Below are positions 35,353-43,298 of a stretch of 64,000 nt of DNA, piece by piece. The stretch is from positions 2,323,501 through 2,387,500 of the forward strand of contig NZ_CACTIA010000005.1 of assembly GCF_902712915.1 (NCBI RefSeq), written 5' to 3'. Numbering within the stretch: the first letter of the stretch is position 1; each line of letters opens with the position of its first letter. The translations under genes and the position numbers were made by a program. The notes below the pieces were generated by a model. The model did not search any database and was not told the origin of the DNA. It saw only the letters and a program-made list of their open reading frames with translations. Origin of the DNA: Acidiphilium sp. C61. Its GTDB lineage: Bacteria > Pseudomonadota > Alphaproteobacteria > Acetobacterales > Acetobacteraceae.

Positions 35353-35834
35353 TCCGCCGCCGCCATGTCGTGTTGCGGGCTGTTGTCCTTGCCGGCGCGC
35401 TGGCCGGAACCATCGGGCCCGGCCGCATCCTCGCCGCGCCGACCGGCAGGTGGTCGGGCCATTATCATTGCGCGCAGGGCAACACGGCGCTGGACCTGAC
35501 GATTACGCCGGCCGGGCCCGGCAAGGTTCGGGCGCTGTTCTTTTTCCATGCTCTCGTAGGCAATCCTCACGTGCCGCCGGGCTGCTTCTCCATGGCCGGC
35601 CGTTATGACGCGGCGTCCGGCCATCTTGCCTTGAGGCCGACAATGTGGCTGCTTCGGCCGCAACATTTCGTCTGGGTGGGGCTGCGCGGCCGCATCGACG
35701 GCGCGGGCGGGGCGATGGCCGGGCAGATCGATGGGCCGGGATGCACCGATTTTTCCCTCGTCCGCGTTGATGGGAAGGTGCCGGCATCGGTTCCGCCCGC
35801 TTGCCGTATGGAACGCGGCGCGCCAACGGTTTAA
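35349..35834 (+). CDS. Small secreted protein of unknown function, coupled to dsbD-like gene
   Basis: The protein has 161 residues from a GTG that overlaps the dsbD-like stop (GTGA). A signal peptide spans about residues 1-29 (RILAAP). The mature part is a compact beta-rich domain: GRWSGHYHCAQGNTALDLTI, FFFHA, PPGCFSMAGRYD and GCTDFSLVRV. Three cysteines are visible outside the signal region before a fourth near the C-terminus (PACRMERG), so disulfides made or reduced by DsbD are plausible. I do not recognise a named family. Confidence 0.7.
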   Translation: MIRRRHVVLRAVVLAGALAGTIGPGRILAAPTGRWSGHYHCAQGNTALDLTITPAGPGKVRALFFFHALVGNPHVPPGCFSMAGRYDAASGHLALRPTMWLLRPQHFVWVGLRGRIDGAGGAMAGQIDGPGCTDFSLVRVDGKVPASVPPACRMERGAPTV

Positions 35835-35873
35835 GACTACGAAAAGCATACGATATCGGTAATTCAGGACTGG

Positions 35874-36506
35874 ATGGACATGATTCGGAAAAGTGGTGTG
35901 CTGGCGGTAATCGCATTGTTGGCCGGTTTCGGGGTGGCTCAGGCCGCCCCGCCGCCCGAGGCGGCGCAATGCGCCGGCTGCCACGCCCAGAACGGCATGG
36001 GCAATCCGGCGGCCGGGTTTCCGGCACTCGCCGGGCAACCCGTGAACTACCTCGAACAACAGCTTTACGCCTTCAAGCACGGCACAAGGCGAAACGGCAT
36101 GATGAGCAGCTTCGCGGGGGGGCTGAACGCGGCCCAGCGCAAGGCGATTGCCGAATATTATCACGGCCTGCCGGTGGTCGCACCGGCCTCGCTGCCGGCG
36201 GCCCCGAAGGACAATGTCGGCGAGACCCTCGCGATCCACGGCGTCGGCGCCGGTACCGACCACGCGATCCCGGCCTGCGATTCCTGCCACGGCGCTGGCG
36301 GGCGGGGCCTGGAGCCGGAATTCCCCCGGCTCGCCGGTCAGCCGGTGAACTATCTCGAGGCGCAATTGAAGGCATGGCAGGGCGGCGCCCGGCACGAGGG
36401 CAACACGCATCTCATGCAGAACATCGCCGACATGCTCAGCCCGGCCCAGATCAAGGCTGTTGCGGCCTATTTCGCGGCGCAGCCGCCGGTCGCACCGGGA
36501 TCCTAG
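35874..36506 (+). CDS. Dihaem cytochrome c4
   Basis: The protein has 210 residues. A signal peptide ends near AQA-APPP. Two class I cytochrome c domains follow, with haem motifs CAGCH (33-37) and CDSCH (135-139). Methionine ligand candidates lie in NGMMSSF and NIADML. The repeated FPxLAGQPVNYLExQL block in each half is the cytochrome c4 signature. It is a periplasmic electron carrier, probably to a terminal oxidase, and needs the Ccm system encoded at 20.7-26 kb. Its TAG stop is the first triplet of the adjacent palindromic repeat. Confidence 0.92.
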   Translation: MDMIRKSGVLAVIALLAGFGVAQAAPPPEAAQCAGCHAQNGMGNPAAGFPALAGQPVNYLEQQLYAFKHGTRRNGMMSSFAGGLNAAQRKAIAEYYHGLPVVAPASLPAAPKDNVGETLAIHGVGAGTDHAIPACDSCHGAGGRGLEPEFPRLAGQPVNYLEAQLKAWQGGARHEGNTHLMQNIADMLSPAQIKAVAAYFAAQPPVAPGS

Positions 36507-36611
36507 AACATCAACCGATCAGATGGGATCATCTGATCGGATAAAGATGCTTTCATTATCAACGGGATAGAGCGCGTCGTCCGATCCATCCGGGTCGGGT
36601 GACGTGCTCTA
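36504..36611. repeat. Two-palindrome repeat, left of the insertion sequence
   Basis: Unit 1 (36504-36553) begins TAGAACATCAACCGATCAGA and has a perfect CCGATCAGATG / CATCTGATCGG core. Unit 2 (36568-36611) begins TAGAGCGCGTCGTCCGAT and ends GTGCTCTA. The same pair, in the same order and spacing, lies at 37441-37546. The left TAG is the cytochrome c4 stop codon. Confidence 0.85.
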
Positions 36612-37440
36612 GGTTCTGTACCTATTGCCATGACTACGGGGCGTCTGATTCAAGTCTGTTTGGAGGACTTGGAACATGGCGGAACTTTTCTGGCTGAACG
36701 ACACGCAATGGGCTGCGATCGAACCATTGCTGCCGAAGCTTGGCGGCAAGCCTCGGGTTGATGACCGCCGGGTGCTGAGCGGCATCCTGCATCGCTTTCG
36801 CGAGGGCTTGCGATGGCGAGCGCTTCCTGAGGCCTATGGGCCACGAACCACTGTGTTCAACCGGTTCAACCGCTGGAGCCAGCGTGGCCTCTGGCAGGAG
36901 ATCTTCGCGGCGCTTGTCGCCTGCGCGGATCCGCCGCGCATCGCCATGGTGGACAGCACCTCGGTTCGGGCACATCGCGCGGCCGCGGGCGGTAAAGGGG
37001 GGCGCAAAGCCAGGCCATCGGCCGGTCGAGGGGTGGACGGACGACCAAGATCCACGCCGTCGCAGATGAGCAGGGACGCATCGCCGCACTCCTCCTGACG
37101 CCAGGACAGGCCTCCGACATCAGCGGCGCGAGGGCGCTTCTGCCCACAATACCGCCACCAGAAGAGCTGATCGCCGACAAAGCCTACGACGCTGATGATC
37201 TTCGCGCCTTCCTCACCCGCCAAGGCACCAGGCCGGTGATCTCGCCCATGCCCAACCGCCGCGCCATTCCGCACTTCGACCCCGTCGCCTACAGAAAGCG
37301 CAATCTCATCGAACGCGCCTTCTGTAGGCTCAAGGACTGGCGCGCCATCGCCACACGATATGACAAAACCGCACGAAATTTCCTCGCTGGTATTTGCCTC
37401 GTCCTCGCCGTCACATCATGGATCAGTTGAGTCCAGAACC
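36612..37440 (+). mobile_element. IS5-family (IS427-like) insertion sequence, complete
   Basis: The element is 829 bp. Its ends are imperfect inverted repeats: left GGTTCTGTACCT, right (reverse complement) GGTTCTGGACTC. It is flanked by TA on both sides, or CTAG if counted more widely, as expected for this group. One transposase gene in two overlapping frames fills it. It sits exactly between two copies of a two-palindrome repeat. Removing it would rejoin GCTC-TA-GAGC, so it inserted at the junction of a four-palindrome array. Confidence 0.9.
36676..37430 (+). CDS. IS5-family DDE transposase, two frames joined by -1 frameshift
   Basis: The first frame (36676-37098) encodes the N-terminal domain and first catalytic aspartate (AMVDSTSVRAH). 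The second frame (to 37430) encodes QAIGRSRGGRTTKIHAV, the second aspartate (ELIADKAYDADDL) and the glutamate (LIERAFCRLKDW). Alignment of the frames puts the switch at AAAGGGGGG (36994-37002), consistent with programmed -1 frameshifting known in IS427-type elements. A missing G would look the same. The joined product is about 251 residues, so the transposase could be active. A GGAGG ribosome site precedes the ATG. Confidence 0.88.
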
Positions 37441-37546
37441 TAGAGCATCATCCGATCAGATGGAATCATCTGATCGGATAAAGATGCTCTATTTATCAAA
37501 AAGATAGAGCACTACATCCGATACGGAAGGATCGGAAAGTGCTCTA
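37441..37546. repeat. Two-palindrome repeat, right of the insertion sequence
   Basis: Unit 1 (37441-37491) is a near-perfect 51-bp palindrome running TAGAGCATCATCCGATCAGA to AAGATGCTCTA. Unit 2 (37505-37546) runs TAGAGCACTACATCCGAT to GTGCTCTA. The final CTA (37544-37546) is the TAG stop of the minus-strand binding-protein gene. It is a direct copy of the pair at 36504-36611. Confidence 0.88.
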
Positions 37547-38785
37547 GAACGTGAGGACCGGCTTTGCCGCGCCGGGGATTTTCGGATCGATGGTCACGAG
37601 CGCGCCGTTGCGCCATTGCTGCAGCGTGACGAAGCTTGCCTGGTTCTGGCCGCGCGAATCGAATTTGATGCCCCAGCCGTTTGGCAGGCTTCCGCGCGGC
37701 AGGTTGATGGCCGAGAGCGCCGCTGGCAGCTTTTGCCGCCGTCGCCAGGCCTCGATGGCGATTGTCGTGCCGACATGGGTGGTCAGGCTGGCGGCGCCGC
37801 GCGGCGGGGCGGCGTAGCGCGCCTGATAGGCAGCAGCGATTCCGGCGGCGGCCGGGCCGTAGAGCGGGTTGCCGATCACCATCGTATTGTCGATCGCCCC
37901 GCCAAGGGTCTGGCCGATTTCGGCAAGCCCGTAGCCTGGCCCCGTGCCGATGATCATGCGGGGACGCCAGCGCGCCTCCTGCATCGCCTGGTAGAGCAGC
38001 AGGACATGATCGGTCCGCCCGGCATGGATCAGCAGGTCGATCCGGGCATCCCGCATGCGCCCCACCTCCTCGTCGAGATCAGGTGCGGTCGTGGCATGGG
38101 CCATGCTGAGCGTCACCGGGAGGCCCTCCTGCCGCAAGCCCGCGAGCAGGATACCGGCAAAGGAGCCGTCGGTGGCGCCGATATCGAACAGCAGGGCAAT
38201 GCGCAGGCGCGCGGCGGTGGTGTTCCACCCGGGCGCCAGGATCCGCGCAATCGCCGCTTCGGTGGCCGCGGTGAAGGCCGCGGTTGTTGTGCAAGTCCGC
38301 CGCAAGATCCGGAAATTGCGCATGGTGATGCCGGCGGCGGGTGCGTCGAGTTCGACATAGGGAATCCCGGCGAGCTCGGCGGCGGCGGTCGCGGCGAAGG
38401 ACGCGGTGGAGGATTGGCTGCCAAGGATCATGTCGATCGACGGAGCCTTTCCGGCCTTGCGGATCATGGCCTGGATGGAAGCGTCGGGGTCAGCCGCATT
38501 GGCTCGTATCACTTCGATATCCGCGTCGATCCTGGTGCGGGCGGCATCAATGGCGAGTGCCACGCCGCGCCACGCCTCATCGCCGAGCAGCGTCTGCGGG
38601 CCGGTTTCGGGGAACAGCGTGCCGATCAGCAGGCGGCGGCGTGTCCCGTTGGCCACAAGCGGCTTTGCCGCCACCGCCGGCCGGAGGCCAAATCCCGCAA
38701 GGCCGATGCCGGCAATCACGCCGCGGCGGGAGAGCGGGCGGGTCACGCGCAAGCAGGGCGATGCGGTTGATCGATCATGGCTCAT
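37544..38785 (-). CDS. Exported ABC-type (LivJ-like, Leu/Ile/Val class) substrate-binding protein
   Basis: The protein has 413 residues. The N-terminus has a twin-arginine-type signal (LSRRGVIAGIGLAGFGL, cleavage near AVAAKP). The mature part is a type I periplasmic binding fold: LLIGTLFPETGPQTLLGDEAWRGVALAI, IDMILGSQSS and RMIIGTGPGYGLAEIGQTL. Partner permease and ATPase genes are not nearby, so the ligand (amino acid, amide or aromatic acid) is unknown. ATG 38785 is chosen because the signal sequence follows it. Its stop codon is provided by the palindromic repeat. Confidence 0.83.
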   Translation of the reverse strand: MSHDRSTASPCLRVTRPLSRRGVIAGIGLAGFGLRPAVAAKPLVANGTRRRLLIGTLFPETGPQTLLGDEAWRGVALAIDAARTRIDADIEVIRANAADPDASIQAMIRKAGKAPSIDMILGSQSSTASFAATAAAELAGIPYVELDAPAAGITMRNFRILRRTCTTTAAFTAATEAAIARILAPGWNTTAARLRIALLFDIGATDGSFAGILLAGLRQEGLPVTLSMAHATTAPDLDEEVGRMRDARIDLLIHAGRTDHVLLLYQAMQEARWRPRMIIGTGPGYGLAEIGQTLGGAIDNTMVIGNPLYGPAAAGIAAAYQARYAAPPRGAASLTTHVGTTIAIEAWRRRQKLPAALSAINLPRGSLPNGWGIKFDSRGQNQASFVTLQQWRNGALVTIDPKIPGAAKPVLTF

Positions 38786-38872
38786 ATATATAGGTGAGAG
38801 ACATGGCCGGATAGGCGCCGCCGACGCCGTGCCATGCCCCCGAAATCCAGCCGCCAATCAAGGAGACATCCG

Positions 38873-39874
38873 ATGAGCCATCCCGCGACCATGGAGCATG
38901 TCACGTTCGAGCAACCCGGCGGTCCCGAGGTCTTGTCGTTCGCGACCGGCCCCGTCCCGGCGCCGCGCGAGGGCGAGGTTCTGATCCGGGTCGCCGCTGC
39001 CGGGGTGAACCGGCCGGATATCCAGCAGCGCAAGGGCGCCTATCCGCCGCCGCCGGGCGCGAGCCCGATCCTCGGGCTTGAGGCCGCCGGGACGATCGCC
39101 GCCTGCGGCACCGGCGTTGACCGCTGGGCGGTCGGTGACAGGGTGACAGCCTTGTGCAATGGCGGCGCCTATGCGGAATACGTCGCGGTTCCGGCGGCGC
39201 AGTGCCTGCCTTGGCCGGAAGGGTTCAGCGCGATCGAGGCGGCCTCGTTGCCGGAGACCTATTTCACCGTCTGGGCCAACCTGTTCGACCTCGGGCGGCT
39301 GGAGCCGGGCGAATCGGTCCTGATCCATGGCGGGACATCGGGAATCGGTGTCGCCGCGATCCAGATGGCCCGGCAGCACGGTGCGACCGTCTATGTCACG
39401 GCCGGTTCGGCCGCGAAGTGCGAGGCCTGTGTGGGACTCGGCGCGACCGCGGCAATCCAGTATCGCGAGCAGGATTTCCTCGACGAGATCAAACGCCTGA
39501 CCGATGGGCGCGGTGTCGACGTGGTGCTCGACATGGTCGGGGCGCCCTATGCCAGCCGGAACCTGCGTGCGTTGCGGCGGTCGGGTCGCCTGGTGCAGAT
39601 CGCCTTCATGGGCGGCAGCGTGGCGCACGACATCGACCTGCTCCCCATCATGGTCAATCGCCTTACCGTGACGGGATCGACGATGCGCCCGCGCAGCACC
39701 GCGGAGAAGGGGGCAATCGCCAGCGCCTTGCGCCAGACCGTGTGGCCGTGGCTGGAGTCGCGGCAGATCCAGCCGGTGATTGCGCAGACGCTGCCCTGGC
39801 GTGAGGTCGCGCGCGCCCACCAGCTGATGGAAGACAGCACGCATATCGGCAAGATCATCCTCACGATCGCGTAG
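38873..39874 (+). CDS. NAD(P)H:quinone oxidoreductase (QOR/zeta-crystallin type)
   Basis: The protein has 333 residues in the medium-chain dehydrogenase/reductase superfamily. The GroES-like half has RVAAAGVNRPDIQQRKGAYP and ALCNGGAYAEYVAVPA. The Rossmann half has VLIHGGTSGIGVAAIQMA and DVVLDMVGAPYASRNL. It lacks the zinc-ligand cysteines of alcohol dehydrogenases, as usual for quinone oxidoreductases (PIG3 group). A clear AAGGAGA ribosome site (38860-38866) fixes the start. A large hairpin follows it at 39943-39976. Confidence 0.9.
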   Translation: MSHPATMEHVTFEQPGGPEVLSFATGPVPAPREGEVLIRVAAAGVNRPDIQQRKGAYPPPPGASPILGLEAAGTIAACGTGVDRWAVGDRVTALCNGGAYAEYVAVPAAQCLPWPEGFSAIEAASLPETYFTVWANLFDLGRLEPGESVLIHGGTSGIGVAAIQMARQHGATVYVTAGSAAKCEACVGLGATAAIQYREQDFLDEIKRLTDGRGVDVVLDMVGAPYASRNLRALRRSGRLVQIAFMGGSVAHDIDLLPIMVNRLTVTGSTMRPRSTAEKGAIASALRQTVWPWLESRQIQPVIAQTLPWREVARAHQLMEDSTHIGKIILTIA

Positions 39875-39942
39875 CGGCCGGAATCCGGCACATTACGGAT
39901 GACCGGCGCAAAATCCTGACCGGCCGTCTGCGGAGCTGACCG

Positions 39943-39976
39943 GCCCCTGAAATTCCCCACCGGAGATTTCAGGGGC
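39943..39976 (+). terminator. Large hairpin downstream of the quinone oxidoreductase
   Basis: A perfect 11-bp stem GCCCCTGAAAT / ATTTCAGGGGC encloses a 12-nt loop. No T-run follows, so factor-independent termination is uncertain. It marks the boundary where base composition changes from high GC to AT-rich. Confidence 0.45.
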
Positions 39977-40270
39977 TACCGCAGCCGAGACAGAGAAAAA
40001 TAAATAATAAGACAAATTCGACAATGCGGCTGCGTTAGTTGAAATAAGAGAAATAATCTAAAAAAACAATCAATATAGATTATTGAGACAGATTTTTGAT
40101 TGGGAGGTCAGACAAAAATCCTAATATGAGAAATTCACTGATTTTGAGTTTCTTTTATAATATAAGTATCGTTTTTGATATTATAACTTCCTATCTATTC
40201 TCTTGCTCGGAAACCCTGAACAGGATATTTGGTAACCATTGGTTAAGGACGATTTTCAGGAGCTTTCGGT
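39977..40270 (+). promoter_or_regulatory. AT-rich leader of the first RTX-like gene
   Basis: Together with 39875-39942 this is a gap of almost 400 bp without a gene. The composition is strikingly AT-rich compared with the rest of the window. It holds a TTTTATAATATAAG stretch near 40153 that could serve as a -10 region, a perfect 13-bp palindrome TAACCATTGGTTA (40233-40245) and the ribosome site AGGAG (40258-40262). A short open frame at 40096-40305 is not gene-like. Confidence 0.5.
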
Positions 40271-41512
40271 ATGAGTCAGAGTATTTCAATTGGTGGTGGT
40301 GTTAATAATCAAAAGCTGACTGGAATTGTGACGATTCCGACCAGCAATCTTACCCCATCGCAGGTTGCATCTCTCCAATCCTTGCTCAACGCGGATTTTA
40401 GCGCGGCGGCTCAGGGCACTGTCGACCTGATCGATTTCGATGCCGTGATCCCCCAGACTTTCAGCACCGCAGGCTCACAGTCTACCGGCGGGATTTATGA
40501 AGTCACCAATACCAGCGGAACAGGCGTAACTTCGCCTGGTAGCGTCAATGTTGCCGTCACGGTGCCGTCGAGCACGAGCAACGTAATCTTGCAGGCGCCG
40601 GGCACGATTTCGGTAACCGGCAATGGCCAGGCAAGCACCTACTTTATCGGGTCGCAGACTGCTGCCCTGATCACGACTGGCGGTAGCGGGGCCGGGACTA
40701 ATACGATCTACGGTTTGGGTGGCAATACGACGATCAATGCTGCTGGCGACAACCAGATTTCACTGTCCGGCGGCAACGATCTCGTCAGAGTGCTGAACGG
40801 CAACGACACGGTGAATGCGACCGGCTCAGCAACGGTTCGGGTCGGCATCCCCAATGGGTATGCCGGCTCTGTCGACTTCATCAACAATGGAACAGGCTCT
40901 GTGGTCGTTCTTGGGCAGCGCGGCTCAGTGACGGCCTTCGGCGGCAATGCCGGCGGTCTACTTTACGGCGGCACGGCCGGTAACAACCAACTGGTCGCTG
41001 GCAATGGATCGTTTACGCTGGTTGGTGGTGGTAACGGCGACACCCTCGCTGCCGGCTACAACGCGACATTCTCGACGTCCAATAACAACGACCTCTTTGC
41101 CGGCGTCGGCAATGAGACGCTGGGCGCCTCTCAAGCCACCAATAACAACCTGTTCGCTGCGGGTTCCGGTAACGACGTGATTTCGTCTGCCGGCGCGGGC
41201 GCTCAATATTTCTTCACATCCTCAAGCTCTTCGACAATTTACGGCTCGACAGTTACGGGTGCGACCAACACATATTTTGTCTCCAATTCCACGGCCGGTG
41301 GCGGAAGTTCGGTCCTCGAAAACTTCAACATGGCCACGGACCAGATGGTTGCACGCAACGGTGTGGTCATCAGCTCCGTCAACAATATCACTGCCAGCAT
41401 CTATCCGACCGGCGCCGCCGCTGTCATGCTGTCGGATGGTTCGCAGATAACGATGGTTGGTTACAACGCCAGCCAGCTTACGAAATTCGTTGGTGGGTCG
41501 GTCATCAACTGA
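40271..41512 (+). CDS. RTX/beta-solenoid-like repetitive secreted protein (paralogue 1)
   Basis: The protein has 413 residues and is rich in Gly, Asn, Ser and Thr with almost no Cys or basic residues. Degenerate glycine-aspartate repeats (SGGNDLVRVLNGNDTV, GGGNGDTLAAG, LFAGVGNETLG, AAGSGNDVI) resemble RTX/hemolysin nonapeptides or a beta-solenoid. There is no Sec signal; the C-terminus (LENFNMATDQMV, LSDGSQITMVGY) looks like a type I secretion tail. It shares start, repeats and tail with the minus-strand gene at 46869-48731. Base composition is lower in GC than its neighbours, suggesting transfer. No type I transporter is in the window. Confidence 0.75.
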   Translation: MSQSISIGGGVNNQKLTGIVTIPTSNLTPSQVASLQSLLNADFSAAAQGTVDLIDFDAVIPQTFSTAGSQSTGGIYEVTNTSGTGVTSPGSVNVAVTVPSSTSNVILQAPGTISVTGNGQASTYFIGSQTAALITTGGSGAGTNTIYGLGGNTTINAAGDNQISLSGGNDLVRVLNGNDTVNATGSATVRVGIPNGYAGSVDFINNGTGSVVVLGQRGSVTAFGGNAGGLLYGGTAGNNQLVAGNGSFTLVGGGNGDTLAAGYNATFSTSNNNDLFAGVGNETLGASQATNNNLFAAGSGNDVISSAGAGAQYFFTSSSSSTIYGSTVTGATNTYFVSNSTAGGGSSVLENFNMATDQMVARNGVVISSVNNITASIYPTGAAAVMLSDGSQITMVGYNASQLTKFVGGSVIN

Positions 41513-41518
41513 AGTTTT

Positions 41519-41556
41519 TAGAGCAACATCCGGTTCTGATATGTCGGATGTTGCTC
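41519..41556. repeat. Diverged palindromic repeat after RTX-like gene 1
   Basis: It starts TAGAGCAACATCCG like the repeats at 19.9, 36.5 and 37.4 kb, with a perfect 12-bp stem (41521-41532 with 41545-41556). It lacks the CTCTA right end. Here the stop codon of the neighbouring gene is its own TGA, seven bases upstream. Confidence 0.7.
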
Positions 41557-41575
41557 GGAATCGCGATATTTCAGA

Positions 41576-41604
41576 AGCCTCGGGCCATAAACCCGAGGCT
41601 TTTT
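41576..41604 (+). terminator. Intrinsic terminator of RTX-like gene 1
   Basis: A 9-bp stem AGCCTCGGG / CCCGAGGCT with a 7-nt loop is followed by a T-run (41600-41604). It is a textbook Rho-independent terminator on the plus strand. Confidence 0.9.
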
Positions 41605-41725
41605 CATTGGACGAGTTTTGCGCCATCGGCCGATCCGATCGGATGTGGTGGCCTACGATATTGATAAACGGAGCATCATGCGGGACGTCATCGAGGGCGG
41701 CTGGATCCGCCAGACGAGATGCGTT

Positions 41726-42511
41726 TCAGCGGCGCAGCGCCATCCGGATCGGTCCTTCGCGGCGGCCGTGGGTGAACTGGTCCACCATCTCGTTGCCGCT
41801 GTTCATCACCCGCGCGGCGTCGCCCTCCCAGACGATCCTGCCATCCTGCAGCATGGCGATGCGATCGCCGATTCGCTGCGCGCTCGCCATGTCGTGGGTG
41901 ATGGTGATCGAGGTCGAGCCCAGGCGCTTCACGCAATCGACGATCAACCCATCGATCACCGCGCCCATGATGGGGTCGAGTCCCGTCGTCGGCTCATCAA
42001 AGAACATGATCGACGGCTCGGCCGCGATCGCCCGCGCCAGGGCCACGCGCTTCTGCATCCCGCCCGAGAGTTCGGAAGGTGAAAGCTCGCCGACGCTCGA
42101 ATCGAGCCCGACCTGTGCGAGAATGCCTCCGGCAATCCCGCGCGCCTCGGCGCGGGTGACGCGGCCGCGTGCCAGCAGCCCGAACGCGACGTTTTCCCAG
42201 ACCGGCCGGCTATCGAACAGCGCGCCGTTCTGGAACAGCATGCCGATCTGGTCGCGCAGCGCGCGGGCGCGCGCCGGCCGCGCGGTGAGCAGGTTTTCCC
42301 CATCGATCCAGATTTCACCCTCATCTGGCGGGATCAGGCCGAGAATGCATTTGAGCAGAACCGACTTGCCGGTGCCCGATCCACCGATCACGACCGTGCT
42401 GGTCTTCGGCATCACGTCGAGATCCACGCCGTCCAGCACGCGCTTTGCGCCGAAACTCTTGCGCAGACCGCGGATGCGGATCTTCGGCTCGGTTGTCCCG
42501 CCGCCGCTCAC
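41726..42511 (-). CDS. mlaF: MlaF-type lipid-transport ABC ATPase
   Basis: The protein has 261 residues from a GTG start. Walker A is GGSGTGKSVLL, the Q-loop lies in IGMLFQNGALFDS, the signature is LSGGMQKRVALARA, Walker B is IMFFDEPTTGLD and the H-loop is ITHD. With MlaE it forms the inner-membrane part of the Mla phospholipid transporter that maintains outer-membrane asymmetry. The start overlaps mlaE by GTGA. The usual next gene mlaD is absent: downstream lie only 120 bp and the terminator of the convergent RTX-like gene. Confidence 0.92.
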   Translation of the reverse strand: MSGGGTTEPKIRIRGLRKSFGAKRVLDGVDLDVMPKTSTVVIGGSGTGKSVLLKCILGLIPPDEGEIWIDGENLLTARPARARALRDQIGMLFQNGALFDSRPVWENVAFGLLARGRVTRAEARGIAGGILAQVGLDSSVGELSPSELSGGMQKRVALARAIAAEPSIMFFDEPTTGLDPIMGAVIDGLIVDCVKRLGSTSITITHDMASAQRIGDRIAMLQDGRIVWEGDAARVMNSGNEMVDQFTHGRREGPIRMALRR

Positions 42512-43290
42512 GAGAAGAACGCCTGGGTCATGAGGTAGTCCAGTGCCAGGATCAGCACCGAGGCGGAGACCACCGCCGCCGTGGTCGCACCGCCAACGCC
42601 CTGCGCGCCGCCGCGCGAGCGGTAGCCGTGAAAGCATCCCATCAGCGCGATCACGAAACCGAACACTGCCGCCTTCACCAGGCCGGAGACGACATCGTTG
42701 CTGTGCAGGTAGTTCACCGTGTCGCGCAGATAGGCGTTGGGCTCGAAGCCGAGCCTGACGGTGGAGACAAGGAAGCCGCCGGCCACGCCGAGAATATCGG
42801 CGATCACCACCAGCAGCGGCAGGGCGATCACCCCGGCGAGCAGGCGCGGGGTGACGAGGTAGCGCATCGGATCGGTGGCGAGCGTGGTCAGCGCGTCGAT
42901 CTGGTCGGTCACGCGCATCGTGCCCATCTCCGCGGCGATCGCCGAGCCCGCCCTGCCGGCGACCATCAGGCCGGCCAGCACCGGGCCGAGTTCGCGGGTG
43001 AGGGACAGCACCACCACGCTCGCGATCACGCTCGAACTGTCGAACCGGGAGAAGCCGACATAGCTCTGCAGCGCCAGCACCATCCCGGTGAACACCGCGG
43101 TGAGAGCGACGACCGGCAGGCTCGAATAGCCGATTTCCATGAGCGCGCGGCCGAAATTCCGCAGATGGAAGGGCGGACGCACCAGGCCGGACAGGCCGGC
43201 GACGGCGAAGAGCGCGAGTTCGCCGAGCGTGGTCACGAAGCCGAGCGCAAGGCGGCCGAGTGCGGCAATCGGGTCGAGCACGAGATTCAT
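42508..43290 (-). CDS. mlaE: MlaE-type lipid-transport permease
   Basis: The protein has 260 residues with about five membrane helices. Conserved MlaE/YrbE elements include VFTGMVLALQSYVGFSRF, VLSLTRELGPVLAGLMVAGRAGSAIAAEMG and MRVTDQIDALTTLATDP. It is the permease of the Mla retrograde (or bidirectional) phospholipid transporter. It lies 8 bp after alr and overlaps mlaF by GTGA, the fourth gene of the dnaB operon. Confidence 0.94.
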   Translation of the reverse strand: MNLVLDPIAALGRLALGFVTTLGELALFAVAGLSGLVRPPFHLRNFGRALMEIGYSSLPVVALTAVFTGMVLALQSYVGFSRFDSSSVIASVVVLSLTRELGPVLAGLMVAGRAGSAIAAEMGTMRVTDQIDALTTLATDPMRYLVTPRLLAGVIALPLLVVIADILGVAGGFLVSTVRLGFEPNAYLRDTVNYLHSNDVVSGLVKAAVFGFVIALMGCFHGYRSRGGAQGVGGATTAAVVSASVLILALDYLMTQAFFS

Positions 43291-43298
43291 GCGCGGGA

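Noticed and set aside
36504..37546. CRISPR-like array suggested by repeated palindromes
   Set aside because: Only two units per copy, no regular spacers and no cas genes; the pattern fits REP-type intergenic palindromes.
40096..40305. 69-residue open frame in the AT-rich leader before RTX-like gene 1
   Set aside because: It overlaps the real start, has no ribosome site and encodes a Phe/Ser-rich product with no family features.
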